In this document: positions 1 through 6,080 of the stretch, in pieces
Position numbering within the stretch: the first letter of the stretch is position 1
How the letters are laid out: each line of letters begins with the position of its first letter
NCBI GenBank assembly: GCA_029882725.1
Contig: JAOUKG010000026.1
Coordinates: forward strand, 1 to 11,121
Direction of reading: 5' to 3'
Length of the DNA: 11,121 bases
Source of the DNA: Cyclobacteriaceae bacterium
Lineage (GTDB): Bacteria; Bacteroidota; Bacteroidia; Cytophagales; Cyclobacteriaceae
Notes under the pieces: model-generated
Database searches by the model: none
What the model saw: only the letters and a program-made list of their open reading frames with translations
Told to the model about the DNA's origin: nothing
Translations under genes and position numbers: made by a program

Positions 1-1
1 T

Positions 2-838
2 CTGTTAAAACAAATTGAGCCTTTTCACCCGGGATTTACGCTTGGGGAACGGGTGGAAACTCTTGAAAAAGACGAAGAGGGTCAGTTTTCAGTAATAACC
101 AATAAAGGGACCCTACATAGAAGCCCAATAGTGTGCATAGCTAACGGATTGGGGGCTTTTGAGCCCCGAAAGCCACCAATTGAAAATCTTGCGAGTTTTG
201 AAGGAAAAGGAGTTGAATATTTTATAAAAAATAAGGAGTTATATAGAAATAAAGAAGTAGTTATATCAGGAGGGGGGGATTCAGCTCTGGATTGGGCCAT
301 ACAACTTGCAGAAATTACAAAAAATATAAAGCTGGTTCATAGAAGATCAGGATTTAGAGGTGTTCCTGACTCGGTGGAAAAAGTAAAGAGATTGAATGAA
401 TTGGGAAAGTTGGAGTTGTTAACCGATTCGGAGGTTGTAGGATTGGATGGTAAAGATAATTTGGAGTCTGTTTTGATAAGGAATAACTCAGGGGAGGAAA
501 AATGGGTAAAAACAGATGCTTTTATCCCTCTTTTTGGATTATTGCCAAAGCCAGGGCCGATAGCAAATTGGGGATTGGAAATGGAGAACAATGCGATTAA
601 GGTAAATAATAGCTTGGATTATCAAACCAATATACCCGGCGTTTATGCCGTAGGAGATGGTAATACTTACCCTGGAAAACTAAAACTTATACTTTGTGGA
701 TTTCATGAAGCTACACTTTTTATACATGCAGCATACAAAAAAATGAATCCCGACAGAAAGAATGTATTAAAATATACTACTGTAAACGGGGTTACGGGCT
801 TTTCGGATGCACCGCTAGTTGAGGCACTTGAAAACTGA
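2..838 (+). CDS. Ferredoxin-NADP+ reductase, thioredoxin-reductase-like type (5'-truncated by window edge)
   Basis: Flavoprotein that moves electrons between NADPH and a ferredoxin in the cytoplasm. The reading frame is open to the left edge, so the GTG at position 53 is an internal Val codon and not the start; 278 residues are visible. Homologues of about 340-350 residues suggest that roughly 65-70 N-terminal residues, including the first FAD-binding GxGxxG, are missing. Visible signs: LLKQIEPFHP near the edge, the NADP-binding motif GGGDSA (nt 269-286), then HRRSGFR (expected to contact the NADPH 2'-phosphate), and the C-terminal FAD motif GVYAVGDGNTYPGK (nt 638-679). There is no CxxC redox pair between the motifs, which separates it from true thioredoxin reductase. 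The next gene is a [2Fe-2S] ferredoxin whose ATG begins 1 base after this stop codon, so the two are very likely translated together as a redox pair. Further genes imply electron supply for sulfur assimilation (inference). Confidence 0.9.
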   Translation: MLKQIEPFHPGFTLGERVETLEKDEEGQFSVITNKGTLHRSPIVCIANGLGAFEPRKPPIENLASFEGKGVEYFIKNKELYRNKEVVISGGGDSALDWAIQLAEITKNIKLVHRRSGFRGVPDSVEKVKRLNELGKLELLTDSEVVGLDGKDNLESVLIRNNSGEEKWVKTDAFIPLFGLLPKPGPIANWGLEMENNAIKVNNSLDYQTNIPGVYAVGDGNTYPGKLKLILCGFHEATLFIHAAYKKMNPDRKNVLKYTTVNGVTGFSDAPLVEALEN

Positions 839-839
839 T

Positions 840-1151
840 ATGAATAGGATAAAGATAAAAATAACAGATAAAGTTGGTTTGACTCATACTTTGGAGGCTC
901 CAACAGATATGAATTTGAATTTAATGGAGCTTTGTAAAGCGGCAGAATTGCCTATTGAGGGAACCTGTGGAGGCATGGCTCTGTGTGCATCGTGCCATTG
1001 CTATATAGTTTCAGGTCACCGTTTGCCGGAAGTATCCGAACAGGAAGAAATTATGTTGGATCAGGTATTTACTTTGCGGGATAATAGTAGGTTGGGGTGT
1101 CAGTTACGCCTTACTACTGAGTTGGATGGACTTGAAGTGCAATTACCCTAA
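840..1151 (+). CDS. [2Fe-2S] ferredoxin, adrenodoxin/FdVI-like
   Basis: Small cytoplasmic electron carrier of 103 residues. The ATG at 840 is chosen because it lies 1 base after the reductase stop; an upstream in-frame TTG at 819 would add seven unconvincing residues inside the reductase gene. Cluster ligands are visible as C43-x5-C49-x2-C52 (TCGGMALCASC) and C87 in RLGCQL, which is the spacing of adrenodoxin-type ferredoxins. C32 and C54 are extra cysteines. The chain has the usual beta-grasp pattern with an acidic stretch (EVSEQEE, residues 65-71) before the last ligand, where partner proteins dock in the family. It most likely accepts electrons from the reductase upstream. Its recipient is not visible; a siroheme sulfite reductase outside the window is a reasonable guess given cysH downstream, but this is inference. 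Confidence 0.92.
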   Translation: MNRIKIKITDKVGLTHTLEAPTDMNLNLMELCKAAELPIEGTCGGMALCASCHCYIVSGHRLPEVSEQEEIMLDQVFTLRDNSRLGCQLRLTTELDGLEVQLP

Positions 1152-1158
1152 TATTAGA

Positions 1159-1189
1159 TTTATTAAGGGAATGGATTAATAGATATTTG
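1159..1189 (+). promoter_or_regulatory. Weak candidate promoter for cysH
   Basis: TTTA (1159-1162), 19 bases, then GATATTTG (1182-1189) resembles the Bacteroidota sigma-A pattern TTTG-N19-21-TAnnTTTG with one mismatch in each box. It lies 20 bases before the cysH ATG at 1209. The 57-bp gap after the ferredoxin gene leaves room for it, but transcription through from the ferredoxin gene is equally possible. AT-rich DNA makes chance matches common. Confidence 0.25.
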
Positions 1190-1208
1190 AAGATTGAAGA
1201 GAAACACT

Positions 1209-1904
1209 ATGATTATTAAAAAAACTATTGTAGAGAGTAGGATTACCGAGGGATTTATTAAAGAATTAAACAAAAAGTACAATACCATGTCAGCTTCAGA
1301 ACGGATGCTGGAATTGTACAACGATTTCCCTGTAGATGATATTATGGTGACTTCCTCATTTGCCGCTACTTCTGCATTATTATTAAAACTAATTTCTGAG
1401 GCGCGGGCCGATCAAAAAATTTATTTTATAGATACCGGTTATCATTTTCCTGAAACGTTAAAATACAAAGAGGAATTAACCGAAAAGTATAGCCTGATTG
1501 TTGAAGACGTGAGTGCTCCCATTGAGTTTCATAATTTCACAACAGAAGAACAGACCTGGAAAAAGGATCCCAACCTGTGTTGTTCCGTGAATAAGGTAAA
1601 ACCTTTAGAAACCATCAAAGATCAATTCAAAGTTTGGATTTCAGGTTTGATGAAATGGCAAAGTGATCACAGGGCTTCTTTGGATATCTTTGAAGTGAGA
1701 GGAGGAATACTGAAATTTTACCCCTTGTTGGACGTAACAAAAGAGCAAAGGGAAAATTATATCAGAGAAAACCAGTTACCCTTTCACCCACTGGTTGCAA
1801 AAGGATATTCCAGTATAGGTTGTGCCCATTGCACCGTTCCCGGCAACGACCGAAACGGACGTTGGAACAACAACCCAAAAACCGAATGTGGTTTACATCT
1901 GTAG
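1209..1904 (+). CDS. cysH: Assimilatory adenylyl-sulfate (APS/PAPS) reductase
   Basis: Reduces activated sulfate (APS or PAPS) to sulfite with thioredoxin in the cytoplasm. The ATG at 1209 gives 231 residues; a TTG at 1194 would add five residues and is less likely. Recognised by the nucleotide-binding segment SSFAATS (49-55), IDTGYHFPET (74-83), GLMKWQSDHR (146-155) and the C-terminal ECGLH with catalytic C227. It also has the pairs C124-C125 (LCCSVNKVKPL) and C205-x2-C208 (GCAHC). These four cysteines bind a [4Fe-4S] cluster in the APS-using branch (EC 1.8.4.10) and are absent from E. coli-type PAPS reductases, so APS is the predicted substrate. The ferredoxin/reductase pair lies upstream and a sulfur-permease-like pair downstream, which fits a sulfur assimilation cluster; cysD/cysN and sulfite reductase are not in view. 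The last codon and TAG stop lie inside a palindromic repeat (1897-1930), which may have supplied the present gene end. Confidence 0.93.
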   Translation: MIIKKTIVESRITEGFIKELNKKYNTMSASERMLELYNDFPVDDIMVTSSFAATSALLLKLISEARADQKIYFIDTGYHFPETLKYKEELTEKYSLIVEDVSAPIEFHNFTTEEQTWKKDPNLCCSVNKVKPLETIKDQFKVWISGLMKWQSDHRASLDIFEVRGGILKFYPLLDVTKEQRENYIRENQLPFHPLVAKGYSSIGCAHCTVPGNDRNGRWNNNPKTECGLHL

Positions 1905-1930
1905 GGGCGAATTGAATTCGCCCCACAGAT
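1897..1930. repeat. Palindrome spanning the cysH stop codon
   Basis: Left arm ATCTGTAGGGGCGAATT (1897-1913) pairs with right arm AATTCGCCCCACAGAT (1915-1930): 16 base pairs with one bulged A and almost no loop. The TAG stop of cysH (1902-1904) is inside the left arm. In RNA this would be a strong hairpin and could act in transcription ending or mRNA protection, but no T-run follows. The core GGGGCGAATT/AATTCGCCCC is the sort of palindrome dispersed in many copies in bacterial genomes; a related one occurs at 6042-6071 here. Confidence 0.8.
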
Positions 1931-1994
1931 CCGAAACGCATTCGCCCCACAGATCCGAAACGCATTCGCCCCACAGGTCCGAAACGCATTCGCC
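1916..1994. repeat. 24-bp tandem repeat, three full copies plus a partial
   Basis: The unit ATTCGCCCCACAGATCCGAAACGC is written here in the phase that starts at 1916. Copies are 1916-1939, 1940-1963 and 1964-1987 (one change, GAT to GGT), and a partial ATTCGCC at 1988-1994. The first 15 bases of every unit equal the right arm of the palindrome at 1897-1930, so the array looks like repeated duplication of one palindrome arm plus nine unique bases. The copies are adjacent, with no spacers, so this is not a CRISPR. The 143-bp gap between cysH and the first YeeE gene consists mainly of this array. Confidence 0.92.
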
Positions 1995-2047
1995 GCAGCA
2001 AGAGCAAACTGCATTTATCATAAGTTCACCCTAACCATTAACACATA

Positions 2048-2623
2048 ATGAATCAAATAATAGACATAATAAGTAAACCCTGGCCCTGGTATGTAGCAGG
2101 TATAATGATTACAGTAGTGATGTTGACATTATTGTATTTTGGAAATAGTTTTGGAATTTCGTCAAACCTTCGCACCGTTTGTTCCATTATCGGAGGGAAA
2201 GATACCTGCAATTATTTTGATTTTGATTGGAAGGGTCAAATATGGAATTTGGTTTTTATGGTAGGAGCCATTATTGGCGGAGGAATAGCTTATACCTGGC
2301 TCACACCCGATACTTCTATTCTTCTTTCAGAACAAACCATAGCTGAACTTTCTGAGTTTGGAATAAAAGACCCAGGAAAGACATTTGTACCTATGGAGAT
2401 ATTCAGTTGGGATACCCTATTCACATTAAAAGGAGTTATATTTTTATTAATGGGAGGTTTTTTAGTTGGCTTTGGAACCCATTATGCGGGTGGTTGTACA
2501 TCAGGACATGCCATTAGTGGCCTGAGTAATTTGCAATTGCCTTCCCTCATAGCTGTTGCGGGATTTTTTATTGGTGGGCTCATCATGACCAACCTTATTC
2601 TACCTTACATTTTTGGACTTTAA
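2048..2623 (+). CDS. YeeE/YedE family membrane protein, N-terminal-type half (sulfur-compound permease subunit)
   Basis: Inner-membrane protein of 191 residues with about four hydrophobic segments (roughly 14-32, 66-84, 126-148 and 165-189). The family signature GTHYAGGCTSGHAISG (143-158) contains C150. In the family's characterised member, the thiosulfate transporter TsuA (YeeE), conserved cysteines in such motifs line the substrate path. TsuA is about twice this length; here the fold is split over this gene and the next one 11 bp downstream, as in many Bacteroidota and proteobacterial pairs. C45 and C54 lie in the first external or loop stretch (TVCSIIGGKDTC). Location after cysH supports uptake of thiosulfate or another small sulfur species, but the exact substrate is inference. 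The ATG at 2048 follows an AT-rich leader without Shine-Dalgarno, normal for Bacteroidota. Confidence 0.87.
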   Translation: MNQIIDIISKPWPWYVAGIMITVVMLTLLYFGNSFGISSNLRTVCSIIGGKDTCNYFDFDWKGQIWNLVFMVGAIIGGGIAYTWLTPDTSILLSEQTIAELSEFGIKDPGKTFVPMEIFSWDTLFTLKGVIFLLMGGFLVGFGTHYAGGCTSGHAISGLSNLQLPSLIAVAGFFIGGLIMTNLILPYIFGL

Positions 2624-2634
2624 AAACCCTTTAC

Positions 2635-3048
2635 ATGAAATTATTTAAATATATATTTATTGGAATTGTCTTTGGCATAACTCTGACCAAAGCAGAAATT
2701 ATAAGTTGGTACAGGATTTATGAAATGTTTCGCTTTCAATCTTTTCACATGTATGGTGTGATAGGGACTGCTATAGTATTGGGAATTGTTTTTGTTCAAA
2801 TTGTAAAACGAACAAAAATGAAGACAATTGATGGGTCACCTATACTATTCCAACCAAAAGAGAGGAGCACACCCAGGTATTTGATAGGAGGGATTATCTT
2901 TGGGTTGGGCTGGGCGATGACCGGAGCTTGTCCCGGGCCTATGTTTATTCTTTTGGGCAATGGAATTGGGGTTATACTTATAGTAATAATTGCAGCGGTA
3001 ATAGGAACTTTTACCTATGGAATGGTAAAGCATAAGTTGCCGCATTGA
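2635..3048 (+). CDS. YeeE/YedE family membrane protein, second half (sulfur-compound permease subunit)
   Basis: Membrane protein of 137 residues, the partner of the preceding gene. Hydrophobic segments are at about 4-20, 38-57, 82-97 and 103-128. It carries KAEIISWYRI (19-28) and the YeeE signature GWAMTGACPGP (92-102) with C99, which matches the cysteine-containing repeat in the other half. The two proteins probably assemble into one pseudo-symmetric channel for thiosulfate or a related sulfur compound. The 11-bp gap to the upstream stop points to one transcript. After the stop there are 77 bp before xylB, with a separate promoter, so this gene probably ends the sulfur unit. No terminator hairpin is evident between them. 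Confidence 0.86.
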   Translation: MKLFKYIFIGIVFGITLTKAEIISWYRIYEMFRFQSFHMYGVIGTAIVLGIVFVQIVKRTKMKTIDGSPILFQPKERSTPRYLIGGIIFGLGWAMTGACPGPMFILLGNGIGVILIVIIAAVIGTFTYGMVKHKLPH

Positions 3049-3082
3049 CACAGAGGTTTAATCCCGGATAAAAACTTTCAAC

Positions 3083-3109
3083 TACTTATTGTAAAAATGA
3101 CTATAAGTA
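3083..3109. promoter_or_regulatory. Inverted repeat at the xylB promoter, candidate operator
   Basis: TACTTAT (3083-3089) and its exact reverse complement ATAAGTA (3103-3109) are separated by 13 bp, so the half-site centres are 20 bp apart, about two helical turns. The site covers the -33 box and spacer of the predicted xylBA promoter, a position suited to a dimeric repressor. The Nudix/winged-helix protein encoded at 6081-6767 is the obvious candidate ligand-responsive binder. This is inference; in AT-rich DNA a 7-bp inverted repeat can arise by chance. Confidence 0.4.
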
Positions 3110-3119
3110 TTTAACTTTG
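3088..3119 (+). promoter_or_regulatory. Bacteroidota-type promoter for xylBA
   Basis: ATTG (3088-3091), 20 bases, then TAACTTTG (3112-3119) matches the TTTG-N19-21-TAnnTTTG pattern: the -7 box is perfect and the -33 box has one change. Transcription would begin about 4-7 bases past 3119, at or right next to the xylB ATG at 3126, which would give a leaderless or nearly leaderless message. Confidence 0.55.
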
Positions 3120-3125
3120 AATACT

Positions 3126-4616
3126 ATGTACTCATTAGGAATAGACATTGGAAGCTCTAGTATAAAAGTATCAATTTTTGATATAAAAGAAGGGGTATCG
3201 AAGGCCTCGGCTTCTTTTCCGGAAAAGGAATTGGATATTATTTCACCTGAAAAAGGATGGGCAGAACAAGATCCATCGGTTTGGTGGGACTGTTTTCTAA
3301 AAGCCTTTTCAATGGCCACAACAAAGTCGGCGATACCTGCAGGAACTATAGTTTCCATTGGTATATCCTACCAAATGCACGGACTTGTGCTTGTGGATAA
3401 GGAACAAAAAGTGTTGCGGTCTTCCATTATTTGGTGCGATTCACGTGCAGTACCCTATGGGGAGAAAGCATTTGCCGAAATAGGCGAACATTATTGTGTG
3501 AACAAATTGTTGAATTCACCGGGCAATTTTACTGCAGCCAAGTTGGCTTGGGTAAAAGAAAATGAGCCCGGGTTGTTTTCAAAGGTTCATAAATTCATGC
3601 TTCCGGGCGATTTTATTGCCATGAAGTTGTCAGGGAATATTACTACCACTGCCACCGGACTCTCGGAGGGTATATTTTGGGATTTTAATAAAAGACAGGT
3701 TTCGGAAGGTGTGTTGGGTTATTTTGGGTTCCATTCTGATATGGTTCCTGAATTGGTTCCGGCTTTTGGTGTGCAATCGAGTATAAGTGCCGAAATTTCA
3801 AAATCCACGGGTTTAAATGAAGGTACTCCTATTGCCTACCGGGCAGGTGATCAGCCCAACAATGCCTTTTCTTTGAATGTTTTGAATCCCGGTGAAGTGG
3901 CGGCTACGGCAGGTACTTCCGGAGTAATTTATGCTGTTACTGACGAAAATACGGGAGATAAACTTTCCAGGGTAAACACTTTTTTACACGTTAATGATAA
4001 TGAAGAAAAAACCAGAAATGGTATTTTGCTTTGCGTGAATGGAACAGGGATTCTCAACAGTTGGTTGAGGAAAAATATCGCGTCAGAAAACATCTCTTAC
4101 GAGGAAATGAATGAGCTTGCTGCACAGGTAGAGCCGGGTTCTGAGGGTCTTTTCTTTTATCCTTTCGGGAATGGAGCGGAACGTATATTCTTGAACAAAC
4201 TACTACTTTCCTCAATGGAAAACCTTGATTTTAACAGGCATAATTCGAGTCATGTATTCAGGGCTTCTCAGGAAGGGATTGTTTTTGCTTTAAAATATGG
4301 TTTTGATGTTTTGAACCAATTAGGTGTGGAAGGAAAAACCATAAGGGCAGGAAAAGCCAATATGTTTTTGAGTCCTGTTTTCAGAGAGGTATTTGTCAAT
4401 ACAATAAATGCAGATTTGGAATTATACGAAACCGATGGAGCAGAGGGGGCAGCCAGGGGAGCCGCATTGGGGGCTGGATTTTATACTTCTGAAAAAGAGG
4501 CTTTTAAATCTCTGAAATGTCTTGGTAAATATTCACCGGAGCCTGCTTTACAGAATAAATATAGAGATTTATATAATCAATGGAAAACACAGCTACAAAC
4601 CAAACATAATCTATAG
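3126..4616 (+). CDS. xylB: Xylulokinase
   Basis: Phosphorylates D-xylulose to xylulose 5-phosphate with ATP (EC 2.7.1.17), feeding the pentose phosphate pathway. The ATG at 3126 gives 496 residues, normal for the FGGY kinase family; a TTG at 3117 lies within the predicted promoter box and is not used here. Seen in the sequence: the N-terminal ATPase-fold phosphate motif LGIDIGSSSIK (4-14) with D7; the xylulokinase-type sugar motif QMHGLV (83-88) followed by IIWCDSRA (101-108); LPGDFIAMKLSG (159-170); the catalytic Asp D242 in RAGDQPNNA (239-247); the ATP-site TAGTSG (261-266); and the C-terminal FGGY-type segment DGAEGAARGAALGAG (437-451). It leads the xylBA unit, with xylA 42 bp downstream. 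No xylose transporter gene is seen beside it. Confidence 0.95.
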   Translation: MYSLGIDIGSSSIKVSIFDIKEGVSKASASFPEKELDIISPEKGWAEQDPSVWWDCFLKAFSMATTKSAIPAGTIVSIGISYQMHGLVLVDKEQKVLRSSIIWCDSRAVPYGEKAFAEIGEHYCVNKLLNSPGNFTAAKLAWVKENEPGLFSKVHKFMLPGDFIAMKLSGNITTTATGLSEGIFWDFNKRQVSEGVLGYFGFHSDMVPELVPAFGVQSSISAEISKSTGLNEGTPIAYRAGDQPNNAFSLNVLNPGEVAATAGTSGVIYAVTDENTGDKLSRVNTFLHVNDNEEKTRNGILLCVNGTGILNSWLRKNIASENISYEEMNELAAQVEPGSEGLFFYPFGNGAERIFLNKLLLSSMENLDFNRHNSSHVFRASQEGIVFALKYGFDVLNQLGVEGKTIRAGKANMFLSPVFREVFVNTINADLELYETDGAEGAARGAALGAGFYTSEKEAFKSLKCLGKYSPEPALQNKYRDLYNQWKTQLQTKHNL

Positions 4617-4658
4617 AATCAGTAATTCAATAACGAACTAGACATAAATTAACATATT

Positions 4659-5990
4659 ATGACCAAACTCACAATAGGAGATAAAGAGTATTTCAAAGGA
4701 ATAGGAAGAATAGCCTTTGAAGGGCCCGAATCAGACAACCCATTGGCATTCAGGTATTACGATGCCAAAAGAGTTGTTTCAGGAAAAACTATGGAAGAAC
4801 ACTTTCGATTTGCAGTTGCCTATTGGCATACTTTCTGTAATTCAGGCGGAGATCCATTTGGTATTGGAACAAGGGAATATCCCTGGTTAACTGCTTCAGA
4901 TCCAGTACAAAGTGCGAAAGATAAAATGGATGCGGCTTTTGAATTTATAACTAAAATCGATATTCCGTATTTTTGTTTTCACGATTTTGATTTGGTTGAT
5001 GAGGCCGATACTTTCGTGGAATCCGAAAAGCGTTTGCAAGCTATTACTGAGTACGCTAAAGGTAAAATGAGTGAATCAGGAGTGAAGTTGCTTTGGGGTA
5101 CCTCCAATTTGTTTGGAAATCCCCGATACATGAATGGGGCAGCAACCAATCCGGATTTTGAAGTTTTGGCAAGAGCCGGGGCTCAGGTGAAAAATGCAAT
5201 GGATGCCACAATAGCCCTTAACGGGGAAAATTATGTGTTCTGGGGAGGTCGTGAAGGGTACATGTCACTACTCAATACCCAAATGAAGCGTGAGCTTGAC
5301 CACATGGCGCGTTTTTTACATATGGCAAAAGATTACGCCAGATCTCAAGGGTTTAAAGGAACATTTTTTATTGAACCAAAACCAATGGAGCCTACCAAGC
5401 ATCAATATGATTTTGATTCTGCCACGGTTATCGGTTTTCTAAGGGAATACGGTCTTGAAAATGATTTCAAACTTAATGTAGAGGTAAATCATGCCACTCT
5501 TGCAAACCATACTTTTCAACATGAACTTCAGGTAGCTGCAAATGCAGGTATGCTTGGAAGTATTGACGCCAACCGTGGTGATTATCAAAATGGATGGGAT
5601 ACAGATCAGTTTCCAAATAATTTAATGGAAGTAGCTGAAGCCATGATGGTGATCTTGGAAAATGGAGGCTTACAAGGCGGAGGTGTTAATTTTGATGCCA
5701 AAACAAGAAGAAATTCTACCGACCTGAATGATATCTTTTATGCGCATATTGGGGGAATGGATGTATTTGCCAGGTCTTTACTTATTGCTGATAAAGTACT
5801 TAACAATACTGATTATAGAAATATAGTAAAGGGTCGATATTCTTCTTTTGATGCAGGAAAGGGAAAAGATTTCGAAAACGGTAAATTGTCATTAACCGAT
5901 CTGTATAGTTATTCAAAAGATAAAGGGGAGAGCCCTTTGCAAAGCGGAAAACAAGAATTATTGGAAAATATCATCAATAATTGTATATAA
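4659..5990 (+). CDS. xylA: Xylose isomerase, class II
   Basis: Interconverts D-xylose and D-xylulose (EC 5.3.1.5), the step before xylulokinase; a cytoplasmic, metal-dependent TIM barrel, usually a tetramer. The 443-residue length and the roughly 35-residue N-terminal extension are typical of class II enzymes. Catalytic H108 and D111 are in CFHDFD (106-111). The signature VFWGGREGY is at 193-201. Metal and substrate residues are E239 and K241 in FIEPKPMEPTKHQYDFD (237-253), E275 and H278 in NVEVNH, D303 in SIDANRGD, D314 in WDTDQFP and D346 in NFDAKTRR, so all key residues are present. Close relatives with the FCFHDFD wording occur in anaerobic Bacteroidota and Firmicutes. It shares the xylB transcript by spacing and order. 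Two hairpins follow its stop codon. Confidence 0.97.
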   Translation: MTKLTIGDKEYFKGIGRIAFEGPESDNPLAFRYYDAKRVVSGKTMEEHFRFAVAYWHTFCNSGGDPFGIGTREYPWLTASDPVQSAKDKMDAAFEFITKIDIPYFCFHDFDLVDEADTFVESEKRLQAITEYAKGKMSESGVKLLWGTSNLFGNPRYMNGAATNPDFEVLARAGAQVKNAMDATIALNGENYVFWGGREGYMSLLNTQMKRELDHMARFLHMAKDYARSQGFKGTFFIEPKPMEPTKHQYDFDSATVIGFLREYGLENDFKLNVEVNHATLANHTFQHELQVAANAGMLGSIDANRGDYQNGWDTDQFPNNLMEVAEAMMVILENGGLQGGGVNFDAKTRRNSTDLNDIFYAHIGGMDVFARSLLIADKVLNNTDYRNIVKGRYSSFDAGKGKDFENGKLSLTDLYSYSKDKGESPLQSGKQELLENIINNCI

Positions 5991-6003
5991 ATTTGGATTT
6001 CCT

Positions 6004-6022
6004 ACTTCAATGGTGTTGAAGT
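6004..6022. terminator. Hairpin 13 bp after the xylA stop
   Basis: ACTTCAA (6004-6010), loop TGGTG, TTGAAGT (6016-6022) gives a 7-bp perfect stem. It sits right after xylA in the convergent xylA/regulator gap. No T-run follows, so it is at best an atypical terminator or an mRNA 3'-end stabiliser. Confidence 0.4.
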
Positions 6023-6029
6023 GTATTGG

Positions 6030-6079
6030 GGCGTAATATTAATGTGGGGGCGTAATCATACGCCCCCACATGATACGCC
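6030..6079. repeat. Nested palindrome between xylA and the Nudix regulator
   Basis: The inner stem is ATGTGGGGGCGTA (6042-6054) with TACGCCCCCACAT (6059-6071), 13 perfect pairs around the loop ATCA. An outer pair, GGCGTA (6030-6035) and TACGCC (6074-6079), makes a nested second level. The right edge lies one base before the reverse-strand regulator's stop triplet (6081-6083). It may end transcription from both sides. The core TGTGGGGGCG is close to TGTAGGGGCG in the palindrome at the cysH stop, so both look like members of one dispersed repeat family. Confidence 0.75.
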
Positions 6080-6080
6080 A

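Noticed and set aside
819..839. TTG start for the ferredoxin, and similarly TTG 1194 for cysH and TTG 3117 for xylB
   Set aside because: In each case an ATG a few codons downstream gives a normal family N-terminus; the extra residues are not family-like, and at xylB the TTG lies in the promoter box.
1916..1994. CRISPR array
   Set aside because: The 24-bp units abut directly with no spacers, and no cas gene is present.
1762..2014. Two reverse-strand ORFs with Arg-Met-Arg-Phe-Gly or Asn-Ala-Phe-Arg repeats
   Set aside because: They are reverse readings of cysH and of the same tandem repeat; open frames follow from the 24-bp period.
1822..2034. Forward ORF with repeated Ser-Pro-His-Arg-Ser-Glu-Thr-His peptide
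   Set aside because: It overlaps the end of cysH in another frame, and the peptide repeat only reflects the 24-bp DNA repeat, which is a multiple of three. No family or start signal supports it.
1995..6030. Mobile segment bounded by the two related palindromes
   Set aside because: No transposase, integrase or target duplication is visible, and the genes inside form ordinary chromosomal units; the palindromes are better seen as independent repeats.
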